Source: UBA927 sp964367095 (lineage in GTDB: Bacteria > Patescibacteriota > Microgenomatia > UBA10105 > UBA927). Taken from it: 45,620 bases of DNA. Location of the stretch: positions 1-45,620 of the forward strand of contig CAYIXE010000003.1 in NCBI GenBank assembly GCA_964367095.1. The letters run 5' to 3'. The number at the start of each line of letters is the position of its first letter. Positions within the stretch are counted from its first letter, which is position 1. Under the pieces are notes generated by a model. That model had not been told where the DNA came from and ran no database searches. It worked only from the letters and a program-made list of their open reading frames with translations. Both the position numbers and the translations under genes were made by a program. This document shows positions 1 through 7,598 of the stretch, piece by piece.

Positions 1-53
1 TCAAACGAAAACTGAGAAATCAGAAACTCCCGAAAATTGAGAAGTCAGTTTAC
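1..53. repeat. Partial copy (right end) of a repeated short element
   Basis: Two tandem 14-bp boxes occur, AAACTGAGAAATCA at 9-22 and AAATTGAGAAGTCA at 34-47, followed by GTTTAC ending at 53. The order, the 25-bp box spacing and the TTAC end match the right end of the element at 36410-36600, where boxes start at 36557 and 36581 and the end is CTTAC at 36600. The left part would lie outside the window. Seen in sequence; the interpretation as a second copy is inference. Confidence 0.55.
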
Positions 54-124
54 ATCCCTCTACCAACAGTATGAAGCTTTTCGTAATTGGTAGACACTTA
101 TGGTCATTGACAAAGCCCGATTTC

Positions 125-153
125 TTGCGCAAGAATAGAAAGTAGGATATAAT
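125..153 (+). promoter_or_regulatory. Promoter of the first pilin-like gene
   Basis: TTGCGC at 125-130 and TATAAT at 148-153 are separated by 17 bp. The -10 ends 9 nt before the ATG at 163, so the predicted transcript has a leader of only a few bases. No Shine-Dalgarno is visible in front of this ATG. The region 54-124 shows nothing else I recognise. Confidence 0.6.
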
Positions 154-162
154 TTAGAAGAT

Positions 163-495
163 ATGGGAAAAATACTTGCTCAAGCCAAACTCGAAATCAA
201 ACAGCCAACGGACATAGTCAAAATTACTGACATCGGTCAACTCATCTCGGCTTTGGTTGGTACGACGCTTATCATCGCTTCACTTTTGGCATTTCTCTAT
301 CTTCTGATGGGCGGCATCAAATGGATTACATCAGGCGGCGATAAAGCAGGCATGGAAGAAGCGAGAAATAAAATCACGCACGCGATTGTAGGCCTTATCA
401 TCGTAGGAGCAGCATGGGCCATCATGAATCTGGTACAAAACTTCTTGGGTGTACAGATCATTGGTGGAAGCTTGAATTTTCCCAAACCCTACTAA
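163..495 (+). CDS. T4SS pilin-like small membrane protein (TrbC/VirB2-like)
   Basis: A 110-residue protein with two hydrophobic helices (about residues 28-50 and 71-93) joined by a short loop with the pattern GGxKWITSGGDKAGMEEARNKI. This layout is known from the T4SS_pilin family, which is abundant in CPR genomes next to VirB6- and VirB4-like genes. In such systems it would be the pilus subunit or an inner-membrane component. A classical cleavable signal peptide is not obvious. It is followed by a second protein of the same layout (543) and a VirB6-like protein (938), which supports a secretion or DNA-transfer role. Family assignment rests on the loop signature and context; the function is inferred. 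Confidence 0.75.
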   Translation: MGKILAQAKLEIKQPTDIVKITDIGQLISALVGTTLIIASLLAFLYLLMGGIKWITSGGDKAGMEEARNKITHAIVGLIIVGAAWAIMNLVQNFLGVQIIGGSLNFPKPY

Positions 496-507
496 CACAA
501 ACGCTTC

Positions 508-536
508 TTGAGTATTGAGAATACTTCTCTCATAAT
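508..536 (+). promoter_or_regulatory. Promoter of the second pilin-like gene, apparently leaderless
   Basis: TTGAGT (508-513), a 17-bp spacer and CATAAT (531-536) are followed by six bases and then the ATG at 543. With a usual start site about 7 nt after the -10, the first transcribed base would be the A of the start codon. Confidence 0.55.
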
Positions 537-542
537 ACATAT

Positions 543-884
543 ATGGCTGAATGGAGTAATTGTTTTGAGAAAATACTCATCGATGGAAAAGACGTTGCTG
601 AAAAAGTGCCAACTATCCGATGCTTAGAGCCTCTTTTTGCAAATATTGTATATGCCGTGACGGCATTTGGGGGTATCGCTCTCTTTCTCATGCTTTTGGT
701 CGGCGGATTTAACTTCCTTTTCTCGGCAGGCGATCCCAAAAAACTTGAGCAGGCCAGGGGGACCATAAGCCAAGCAATAGTGGGACTTCTCATCATGTCT
801 GCGGCGTATCTTATCATCAATCTCATTGGCAAATTCACAGGAATCGAGAGTATCACCACATTTTCTGTTCCTGAGTTTCAATAA
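543..884 (+). CDS. T4SS pilin-like small membrane protein, second copy
   Basis: A 113-residue protein with the same architecture as its upstream neighbour: two membrane helices (about 33-60 and 73-95) and a linker with GGFNFLFSAGDPKKLEQARGTI, close to the loop of the first protein. The N-terminal region is longer and contains two cysteines (C7 and C27) that the first copy lacks, possibly forming a disulfide outside the cytoplasm. The two genes look like diverged tandem duplicates, each with its own promoter. A pilin or other structural subunit of the T4SS-like apparatus is the likely role; which of the two is the major subunit cannot be told from sequence. Confidence 0.72.
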   Translation: MAEWSNCFEKILIDGKDVAEKVPTIRCLEPLFANIVYAVTAFGGIALFLMLLVGGFNFLFSAGDPKKLEQARGTISQAIVGLLIMSAAYLIINLIGKFTGIESITTFSVPEFQ

Positions 885-899
885 AAAGCGTTACGGTCA

Positions 900-928
900 T
901 TGCGCCATACAAATGGTTTTGAGATAAT
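900..928 (+). promoter_or_regulatory. Promoter of the VirB6-like gene
   Basis: TTGCGC (900-905), 17 bp, GATAAT (923-928), then nine bases to the ATG at 938. The -35 hexamer is identical to that of the first pilin promoter at 125-130, suggesting similar control of the two genes. Confidence 0.55.
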
Positions 929-937
929 AATTTTAGT

Positions 938-2650
938 ATGCCACGAATCATAAAATACCCTGTCACAACAATCTTTTTCGTATTTCTTGCCATAATTTCT
1001 CCTATCTCTTCAGTTTTCGCACAAGAAAATGAAGAATGCTCATGGATAGGTGAAACCATGTCGTGCTTTACGCAAGTTCTTAAAAAATCAAACGAGGGAA
1101 CGCTGAATAAAGAAGGGTCAGAATTTGCCACAACCAACAATAGTATCAACGCTCTCTCCATCATGATTGGCGGCGCGTGGGAGAAAACCAAAGAAGGAAC
1201 CGCTATACCCTTAAACTTTCAAAATGGTGCGTTAAGCGGCCTCGGAGGCTCAATGATCGCTATGTATGCTAATCCCCCAGCTTCAACGAAAGAGTATGCG
1301 ATAGATTTAGGAAAAACACTTGGCTTTATACCAAAATCCGCCATGGCTCAAGGCATCGGTTTTGCTGGTTTAGCGCCTCTTCTTCCTCTTTGGAAGGTGT
1401 TTCGTGATGTTTCCTACGGCATACTTGCAATAATTCTTATCGTCGTAGGCCTTATGGTTATGTTTCGCAAAAAAATCGATCCAAAGACGGTGGTCACGGT
1501 CCAAAACTCCATCCCCCGCATCGTGGTTGCATTACTTCTTGTCACTTTTTCATACTTAATCGTAGGTCTTATGATTGATGGCATGTATTTACTGATAACA
1601 CTCTCTATCTCAATGATAAGCTCAGCTACTGGAGAGACAATTGGACAAGCCCTAAGCTTTGCAAATGCTCCCAGAACCGTAGCAAGTGCCATAACTGGCA
1701 ATGATGATGGAACGGTTTATAAACTGTTAAATTGGGTAGTTAATGATAAATTTCCTACTACAGTAGGAAGTGCAGTAGAAAATTTACTTAATACTACATT
1801 AACTACTACCGGCCTAGGCTCATTTACCATTGACACTACTCATACCACAAAGGAGGTAACAGACTCGCTTTTTAATGGCGGGCTTTGGGGCATGACTAAA
1901 TTCTTTTTTGGAAGCGGATTGAATGCGTGGGACGATCTTAGTGCTAGCTTAACCCCGTCCCCGTCAAACAAGTTTGCGGTAAATGCCCTCACTGGGATTC
2001 TTGGATATTTTATTGGTGGTCCCAAGGGGTTTGCTGCAGGACTTACGATTTTTAGCGCACCGGGCCTTTTAGTTTTGATAATACTGTTAGTTTTACTTTT
2101 TGGCTTCGTGCGCATCGTCTTTATGCTCATTGATGCGTACATAAATATCATAATTTCTCTCCTAATCGCACCGTTTCAGTTGGTCCTTGAGGCAATTCCC
2201 GGATCTACTTCTTTTAGTTCGTGGATTCGTCACTTACTCTCTAAAATTATTGTCTTTCCAATTACCATCGTTCTCCTTTTAGTTTCAGCGATACTTACCT
2301 ATCAACCAAATGCCACCTCAATATGGGCGCCGCCGCTTCTTGCAGATGAAGGAGCGTACGGAATGGCCGGCCTCATTGGGCTTGGCATGATCCTTATTAT
2401 TCCAACGTTTGTCGCTGGTATTCAAAAATCTATGAAGGCTGAGCCCGCAATACCTGGAGGAGTCGGTACTATGCTAGGCCCTCTTGGCCAAGGAGTAGGA
2501 TCGCTCATGAATATCTTGTATCAAGGAAGTATGATCAAGAGCATGCTTCCAGGAAAACACGCATCGTCACCATCACACGTAGTTAGAAAGGGATCCCAAC
2601 AAGGATTTGGGGCACTCACTGGTGAAGGCCAAGGCGAGGAACACTCGTAG
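938..2650 (+). CDS. VirB6/TrbL-like polytopic T4SS membrane protein
   Basis: A 570-residue protein with a probable signal peptide (residues 1-29, ending SVFAQ). A non-cytoplasmic stretch with Cys pairs follows, then hydrophobic segments at about 160-176, 191-226, 364-420, 436-453 and 475-495. The tail is polar and Gly/Ser-rich. This resembles TrbL/VirB6-type inner-membrane channel proteins, which in CPR genomes commonly follow the T4SS pilin genes. The block around 364-420 (repeated Leu/Ile with a VRIVFMLIDAY core) is the most conserved-looking part. No catalytic motif is seen, as expected for a structural channel. The exact family is uncertain, but topology and neighbours both point to the translocation channel. 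Confidence 0.65.
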   Translation: MPRIIKYPVTTIFFVFLAIISPISSVFAQENEECSWIGETMSCFTQVLKKSNEGTLNKEGSEFATTNNSINALSIMIGGAWEKTKEGTAIPLNFQNGALSGLGGSMIAMYANPPASTKEYAIDLGKTLGFIPKSAMAQGIGFAGLAPLLPLWKVFRDVSYGILAIILIVVGLMVMFRKKIDPKTVVTVQNSIPRIVVALLLVTFSYLIVGLMIDGMYLLITLSISMISSATGETIGQALSFANAPRTVASAITGNDDGTVYKLLNWVVNDKFPTTVGSAVENLLNTTLTTTGLGSFTIDTTHTTKEVTDSLFNGGLWGMTKFFFGSGLNAWDDLSASLTPSPSNKFAVNALTGILGYFIGGPKGFAAGLTIFSAPGLLVLIILLVLLFGFVRIVFMLIDAYINIIISLLIAPFQLVLEAIPGSTSFSSWIRHLLSKIIVFPITIVLLLVSAILTYQPNATSIWAPPLLADEGAYGMAGLIGLGMILIIPTFVAGIQKSMKAEPAIPGGVGTMLGPLGQGVGSLMNILYQGSMIKSMLPGKHASSPSHVVRKGSQQGFGALTGEGQGEEHS

Positions 2651-2654
2651 AAAA

Positions 2655-5600
2655 TTAATGTCCTCCGCCGTCTTTTTTCCCTTCTTCGGTCACCGCCTGC
2701 GTGGCGGCGGTAGCAATGGTAATCGCAAAAAGCACAAACCAATATTTGCGAACGAGCGCCCATGTCCGAGATCCCAAGCGCGTCTTAAACTCGTTTCGCA
2801 AATCGTGTGCATACTCATGATGATTGATAAATAGACCCATTTGTTCCATGCCGGAGATAATTTCTTCCATCTTCGCCTCGTCATACGCATTGGCATGCGC
2901 ACCTGTGTAACGCACTGCATATGATATATATTCACCAAATGAATGCGGCCAGTGCGTCACTTTCTCATCCATCAATTTCTCCCACCGTTGTTTCCCTGCA
3001 GCAAATTTCAATGGTTTTAAAATCCATGCATCTTTCAACCATCGCAAGTCCCACTCAGCTATTCCTTTAATAGCCTTCGTTCCCAAATCAAATGGAATCC
3101 ATTCTAAATTAAGGTGCCTGTGTCTGTTCATCTCCAAAAATACACGGGCTAATTCTTTCACTGTCGCCTCAGCAGCATCCGCTCCGGAATAGTCTATAAT
3201 CGCTTCGCGCACCTCTTTAAACTTTTCAAGCGTCTTGAGGGGGTCGGTAGGTGACAATACCATTTCTTGGTTAGAAATGATAGCTAAAATTGCATCGCGT
3301 GCTCTCATCTGTCCGCCTACATCTCTAATCCTTCTGTGCATCGCCACAGTTCCCAACTGATAAAAATTTGTGTCTTTCCAATCAAAGTCAGTCAAAGACA
3401 TGGTAAGAGGAAGACTAAGTTCCGCAACAGCGTCCATTTTTGTATGAAAAGTTTTTCCGCCACCGGTTTCTACTTTTCTCTTTTCATACACAACAGATTG
3501 CATGTCTTCAAGCACTTTTCTCATCTGTTCTTGCCTGCCCGCATCTGTTACTCCAAGCGATGTCAAAAACGGAGACATGAGCGCGTCAAAGTCTTTCTTG
3601 TCTGCCATGTCAATTCTTGCAAATTGCCACTCTTTTTCATGTGCCGACTTTAATTCCGCCAAGGATAACGCCTCTTTAAAATGCCCCCACTCTTTATCGG
3701 TAATGCCGTGTTTTAACAATATTTTTTCTGAATCTTCCTGCAATAACTCCAAAAACTTCGAAGGATTTCTTCTCAGCATTCGGTCAAGAATAGGTTTTCT
3801 TTCCTCTGCGTTTTTAGCAGCCAGCAACTGAATTGATAATGCTTGATTATCCAAAAGCATCGCGTTCTCAGGCAACTTTTTCATATCCATCACTTTGTTT
3901 CGAAATTCATCAAACACACCCTTCTCAAGCCGCCATCCGGTGCCATCATAAAATCCGCCTGTTTTCATAAATCCAGGGCCCAATAATTCACTAAACGATA
4001 TACCGCTTATGTCTTCTGCAAATTCTGCCGTTTCCATGGCGGCTTTTTTTGCCGCGTCGTGCTCTCCATGCTTTGCTTCTCTCCATTCTTTCGTGTGACT
4101 CAACTTCCCGTGAGATTCTCCTCCACCACCAAACAATCCGCTGATTTTTCGCCGGACCCAACTCGTTTTTTTCTCATCTATTTTTTTTGTATTTAATAAA
4201 TTTTTGCGGAAGACATTTCGCGCTGCTTTTCCAAAGTCTCCACCTATACTAAAACGAGACGCAAACACTTCCGGATTAAAAATACGCTGCAGGTCTTCAA
4301 ACGCAGGCGCGCGCATTACGTCTTTTCCGGATGGAGACTCATGCCCCGACGTCCTGGGTGCAACAGACATCATCGCGCCAATCATCGCCATGCGGCCTGA
4401 TCCAATCATCGCAGTTCGGGCCGCCCACAAAGCCATACGCACTTCATACTCCGGCGGCTCTTTACCATTGTGTGTACTTTTATAGTACTCTGTAAGACGC
4501 TTGCGAACCTCAATGTCGACGGGTGACAATCCTCTGGTTTGAAGCAGTTTTTGAGTAAAATTATCGTCAATAGACAATTCTCGCTGAGCATAAATTTTAT
4601 AAAGCCTATTCACTTCCTGCAATTGATCCAATTCTTTTTCGGTTAGTTTCGTGCCATCCTGTTGTTTCTTTATAAGCCCATCGCGCTCGGCCTGAAGTTT
4701 GGTAAGCTTAATGTGCATCTCGGTATAGCTTTGTACATCATCATCCCACAGCATGACGCCCTCTGCCGCTAGATCATTTTGGGTTTGAATTTCATACATG
4801 AGCTTTTGATCCTCTACAGTGAGAGAACTTTGGGTTCTCTCTCCTTTCTCATTTACCCCTTCTTCACGCTGTTTGCTTTTTAATTTCTCAAGAAGCTCTT
4901 CGCGTGTTTTAAATTTCTCGTTGTTCCACTCAACAGGGCTCTCCATGTACTTAACTGCCTCGCCATACTTTCGTCGTTTTTCCGCCATCGTTTCAAACAT
5001 GACGTGTTCATATAGGTTATATGCAACGTTTGAGTTATCGAAGTTTTTATAGAGATGATCTAGGTCAGCGCCGGTCAAAAGCGACATGGCCTTTAAACGA
5101 TCTTTCACATCCCCCGGGTTATACATCAGACCCTTTACTGAATACTCAAATTGCCCTCGACTATCCCAGTGCTTCTGATACAGCTGAACTGCTAAATGAT
5201 ACTCATCGCCGTATTTCCATACCAAGTAATCCTTAAACTCCTGGAAACGCTGCTCGTGGGTTAAGCCCGGGCGCGACTCTTCCCGACCCATAGAATAAAT
5301 CTGATCGATAAAGTTAAAGTACCAATCCGCCTCTCCTTCTGCTCCTCGTTTGAAATATTTACTTATTTCATCTTTGGTGATATCCCGAAACATAAATGCT
5401 TGATTATCAACATGCTCAACCCCTTTGGGAGCATCATTTTTTACTTCCGACCATCGAATAATACCTCGCGTGTCTTCCGCCTCTAGTTTCTCCGCCACCC
5501 ACGCCTCAAGCGTACGCGCGCGGTTGACCGCCTCACGAACAATCTTAGGATCAAGATTGTCTTTCTGTCCTGCCTTCACAATCTCTTTCACCACATTATC

Positions 5601-6263
5601 AACCAAGTGCTGATCACGAAACAGTGAATTAGGATCAACTTCTAATCGAAACTGCAAATTCTGCAATTCTTTCCCGACAGATGTATCCTTTAACAGTGAT
5701 TCATTTGGTCCGTCGTAGAGCTGTTTGATTATTTCTTTATACTCAGGATCAGTGATGCCGGAGGACTCTTCCTGATCTGACAAGCCTGATCCACCTGAAA
5801 TTTCCGGCATTGCGCGAAGTCGTAAATCTGACAAGCTCGGATTTTGTTCAATAATGCGATTTAAATACTTACGGGCCTCAACTCCTGTTTCGCTAAAATA
5901 TCCCGCTTCTGCAGCGACATTTGCAAGACGTTCTCCAATTGAACGCATATAGGTAGCATCTTGTAACATCGCCTCATCTGCTACCAAAAGCGACTCAACT
6001 ATCGAAAATACTCGCTCATCTTTAGGATACTCGCCACTGCCGATGATTTTTTGTGCAGCCTCTTTCACTCCTTGAGATAATTTGTTGGTAAACTCAATCA
6101 TCCGCTCAGCGAACACCGAATGAACATCACTTGGGGCCACATTTTCTATTACTGGCCCCTCAGCTGGTTTTACTTCCTCTAGGTTTGGCTTTGGCTCCGC
6201 GGCCTGAGCTGCTGCTTTTTTCGCAGCCTCAGCAATTCTTCTGGATAATTCTTCTCCTGCCAT
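2655..6263 (-). CDS. Very large unrecognised protein with C-terminal membrane anchor
   Basis: A 1202-residue, mostly hydrophilic protein. The start has an Ala/Glu/Lys-rich segment (residues 1-40). A long helical, charged middle follows, with possible coiled coil near 510-580. A short hydrophobic segment close to the C-terminus (about 1176-1194) makes it look tail-anchored with the bulk in the cytoplasm. I recognise no enzyme motif. It ends 4 bases from the stop of the VirB6-like gene (convergent) and lies inside the T4SS-like locus, so a role with that apparatus is plausible but inferred. The ATG at 6263 is supported by a promoter whose -10 ends 6 nt upstream. The size and the lack of identifiable domains make it a prime unknown of this window. 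Confidence 0.8.
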   Translation of the reverse strand: MAGEELSRRIAEAAKKAAAQAAEPKPNLEEVKPAEGPVIENVAPSDVHSVFAERMIEFTNKLSQGVKEAAQKIIGSGEYPKDERVFSIVESLLVADEAMLQDATYMRSIGERLANVAAEAGYFSETGVEARKYLNRIIEQNPSLSDLRLRAMPEISGGSGLSDQEESSGITDPEYKEIIKQLYDGPNESLLKDTSVGKELQNLQFRLEVDPNSLFRDQHLVDNVVKEIVKAGQKDNLDPKIVREAVNRARTLEAWVAEKLEAEDTRGIIRWSEVKNDAPKGVEHVDNQAFMFRDITKDEISKYFKRGAEGEADWYFNFIDQIYSMGREESRPGLTHEQRFQEFKDYLVWKYGDEYHLAVQLYQKHWDSRGQFEYSVKGLMYNPGDVKDRLKAMSLLTGADLDHLYKNFDNSNVAYNLYEHVMFETMAEKRRKYGEAVKYMESPVEWNNEKFKTREELLEKLKSKQREEGVNEKGERTQSSLTVEDQKLMYEIQTQNDLAAEGVMLWDDDVQSYTEMHIKLTKLQAERDGLIKKQQDGTKLTEKELDQLQEVNRLYKIYAQRELSIDDNFTQKLLQTRGLSPVDIEVRKRLTEYYKSTHNGKEPPEYEVRMALWAARTAMIGSGRMAMIGAMMSVAPRTSGHESPSGKDVMRAPAFEDLQRIFNPEVFASRFSIGGDFGKAARNVFRKNLLNTKKIDEKKTSWVRRKISGLFGGGGESHGKLSHTKEWREAKHGEHDAAKKAAMETAEFAEDISGISFSELLGPGFMKTGGFYDGTGWRLEKGVFDEFRNKVMDMKKLPENAMLLDNQALSIQLLAAKNAEERKPILDRMLRRNPSKFLELLQEDSEKILLKHGITDKEWGHFKEALSLAELKSAHEKEWQFARIDMADKKDFDALMSPFLTSLGVTDAGRQEQMRKVLEDMQSVVYEKRKVETGGGKTFHTKMDAVAELSLPLTMSLTDFDWKDTNFYQLGTVAMHRRIRDVGGQMRARDAILAIISNQEMVLSPTDPLKTLEKFKEVREAIIDYSGADAAEATVKELARVFLEMNRHRHLNLEWIPFDLGTKAIKGIAEWDLRWLKDAWILKPLKFAAGKQRWEKLMDEKVTHWPHSFGEYISYAVRYTGAHANAYDEAKMEEIISGMEQMGLFINHHEYAHDLRNEFKTRLGSRTWALVRKYWFVLFAITIATAATQAVTEEGKKDGGGH

Positions 6264-6269
6264 ATATTT

Positions 6270-6298
6270 ATTCTATCCTTTAGGGAAGGTGCATACAA
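6270..6298 (-). promoter_or_regulatory. Promoter of the 1202-residue protein gene, apparently leaderless
   Basis: Read on the minus strand: TTGTAT (6298-6293), 17 bp, TAGAAT (6275-6270), then six bases to the ATG at 6263-6261. The geometry places transcription start at or next to the start codon. Confidence 0.55.
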
Positions 6299-6307
6299 GG
6301 CGAGGTG

Positions 6308-6871
6308 TCAGAGGAGTACATATAATCCATGCTCTTTCATGTAGTCTTCAATTCCCAAAGGGACAAACGTATCGTTGGGCAATCCTCGTTTGACACGTTC
6401 TCTAATTTTGGTTGATGAAATATCTGTTACGGTAAGAAGCGGATCAGAAACTACCGTCATTCCGCTTGGCAACGGCGCATACGAATACCCTTGTCTTGGG
6501 AAAATATAAAAAGGCAATTTTTTAAGGAGTGCTTTCCAATCTCCCCACTCGTCCATTCGCAAAATCCAATCACTCCCAATTAAAAAGTGATACACATGCT
6601 CTGGTGGTAAAAATCTAAGAAGTTCAACTGTATCTCCGGAGAGTTTGTGCACAATCTCAAAATCACATATTTTTATCCGTTTCGTCTCAAGCATTTTTGT
6701 CATGGCGAGGCGATCATTGGCAGGCGCCATGTCTGTTTTTGGTGGTATTTGTCCGTAATTGGGAAGAAGCCATACTTCATCCGTGGGAGTAAAATCCAAC
6801 ACCTGTTGTGCTATCTGAAGATGCCCTAAATGCGGCGGGTTAAACGCGCCACCAAACAATACAATGTTCAT
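6308..6871 (-). CDS. nadD: Nicotinate-nucleotide adenylyltransferase
   Basis: A 187-residue nucleotidyltransferase that joins nicotinate mononucleotide and ATP to give deamido-NAD, the penultimate step of NAD synthesis. The N-terminus carries the family signature GGAFNPPHLGHL (about residues 7-18), with the HxGH-type nucleotide-binding motif as HLGH. The C-terminal half has ISSTKIR (about 152-158), the second substrate-binding signature. Length is normal for NadD. It lies 20 bases after the PIN toxin gene and 44 bases before the start of the large unknown, on the same strand. Nothing links it functionally to the secretion genes around it; it is probably a housekeeping gene in a compact genome. 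Confidence 0.93.
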   Translation of the reverse strand: MNIVLFGGAFNPPHLGHLQIAQQVLDFTPTDEVWLLPNYGQIPPKTDMAPANDRLAMTKMLETKRIKICDFEIVHKLSGDTVELLRFLPPEHVYHFLIGSDWILRMDEWGDWKALLKKLPFYIFPRQGYSYAPLPSGMTVVSDPLLTVTDISSTKIRERVKRGLPNDTFVPLGIEDYMKEHGLYVLL

Positions 6872-6891
6872 GGTATATCACTAAATTTTGT

Positions 6892-7287
6892 TTACGAATA
6901 CAACTTAATATCTGCAATTCTACTAAAATGCTTACGGTTTTTTGTAACTAATACAAGATCATTTACTAAAGCTGTCGCCCCAATGATTAAATCAAAATCT
7001 TCCAGCCTTGATCCTTGTTTTTCTAAACCAACTTTTAAATTAATAAAATTATCAGCTATTTTTTGATCAAATTCTACTACCGCAATATCTAGCTCAATGA
7101 GAAAATCAGTAAAGTATTTACGTGCTTTATCAGGGTTATTTGATCTTCGGATACCATAAACAATCTCAGACCACGTGATAACACTTATAAACAAATCATC
7201 TTTTGCGACGCTTACAATTGAAGAAAGATACTCACTCTTATTATTTAGATGATCAATAATGACATCGCTATCAAGAAGAAGTCCCAT
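6892..7287 (-). CDS. vapC: PIN-domain ribonuclease toxin (VapC-like)
   Basis: A 131-residue PIN-domain protein. The N-terminus LLDSDVIIDHL holds the first acidic metal ligand. WSEIVYGI supplies the conserved Glu around residue 41. Near the C-terminal third is DFDLIIGATAL, with the paired acidic residues typical of PIN nucleases, followed by VTKNRKHFSRI. Known relatives cleave tRNA or other RNA and are held inactive by the antitoxin encoded just upstream; here the genes are one base apart. The pair is clearly more AT-rich than neighbouring genes, consistent with recent transfer into the T4SS region. It is a type II toxin by family; the target cannot be told. Confidence 0.88.
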   Translation of the reverse strand: MGLLLDSDVIIDHLNNKSEYLSSIVSVAKDDLFISVITWSEIVYGIRRSNNPDKARKYFTDFLIELDIAVVEFDQKIADNFINLKVGLEKQGSRLEDFDLIIGATALVNDLVLVTKNRKHFSRIADIKLYS

Positions 7288-7288
7288 G

Positions 7289-7552
7289 TTAATTAAATAT
7301 CTTAAAACTTTTTCTAAAAGATTTAGAAGATTTTACTATTTCTTTTGAATCGTGCGCATCCCAGACTCCTGAATATTTCGCCATTATTTCAGATCGAGAT
7401 ACCGCTTTGTTTGTTGAATTTGCAACTTTAATAATTTTAATCATAGGTTTACCCATTTTTTCCACAATAATTTCATAATCTTTGTAATACGCTAGATTCA
7501 TTAGCTCCCCAAAATTTTTCCTCGCCTCGTATGCAGATATTGTTTTTAACAT
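7289..7552 (-). CDS. Phd/YefM-family antitoxin
   Basis: An 87-residue protein opening with TISAYEARKNFGELMNLAYYKDYEIIVEKMGKP, the DNA-binding N-terminal fold of Phd/YefM antitoxins (pattern: S-x-x-E-A-R-x-N-F-x-x-L). The C-terminal part is Lys/Ser-rich and would wrap the PIN toxin. It precedes the toxin, as usual for type II modules. An 18-bp perfect palindrome overlaps its -10 box, which fits autorepression by the antitoxin or by the complex. Confidence 0.88.
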   Translation of the reverse strand: MLKTISAYEARKNFGELMNLAYYKDYEIIVEKMGKPMIKIIKVANSTNKAVSRSEIMAKYSGVWDAHDSKEIVKSSKSFRKSFKIFN

Positions 7553-7558
7553 AACTAG

Positions 7559-7591
7559 TCAAATTGTACAATTTGATCAATCTGATGTCAA
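7559..7591 (-). promoter_or_regulatory. Toxin-antitoxin promoter with palindromic operator
   Basis: On the minus strand, a near-consensus promoter TTGACA (7591-7586), 17 bp, TACAAT (7568-7563) lies 10 bases before the antitoxin ATG. The perfect palindrome TCAAATTGTACAATTTGA at 7559-7576 covers the whole -10 box. This is a good candidate for the Phd-family autorepressor site. Confidence 0.75.
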
Positions 7592-7598
7592 GAAGAAA

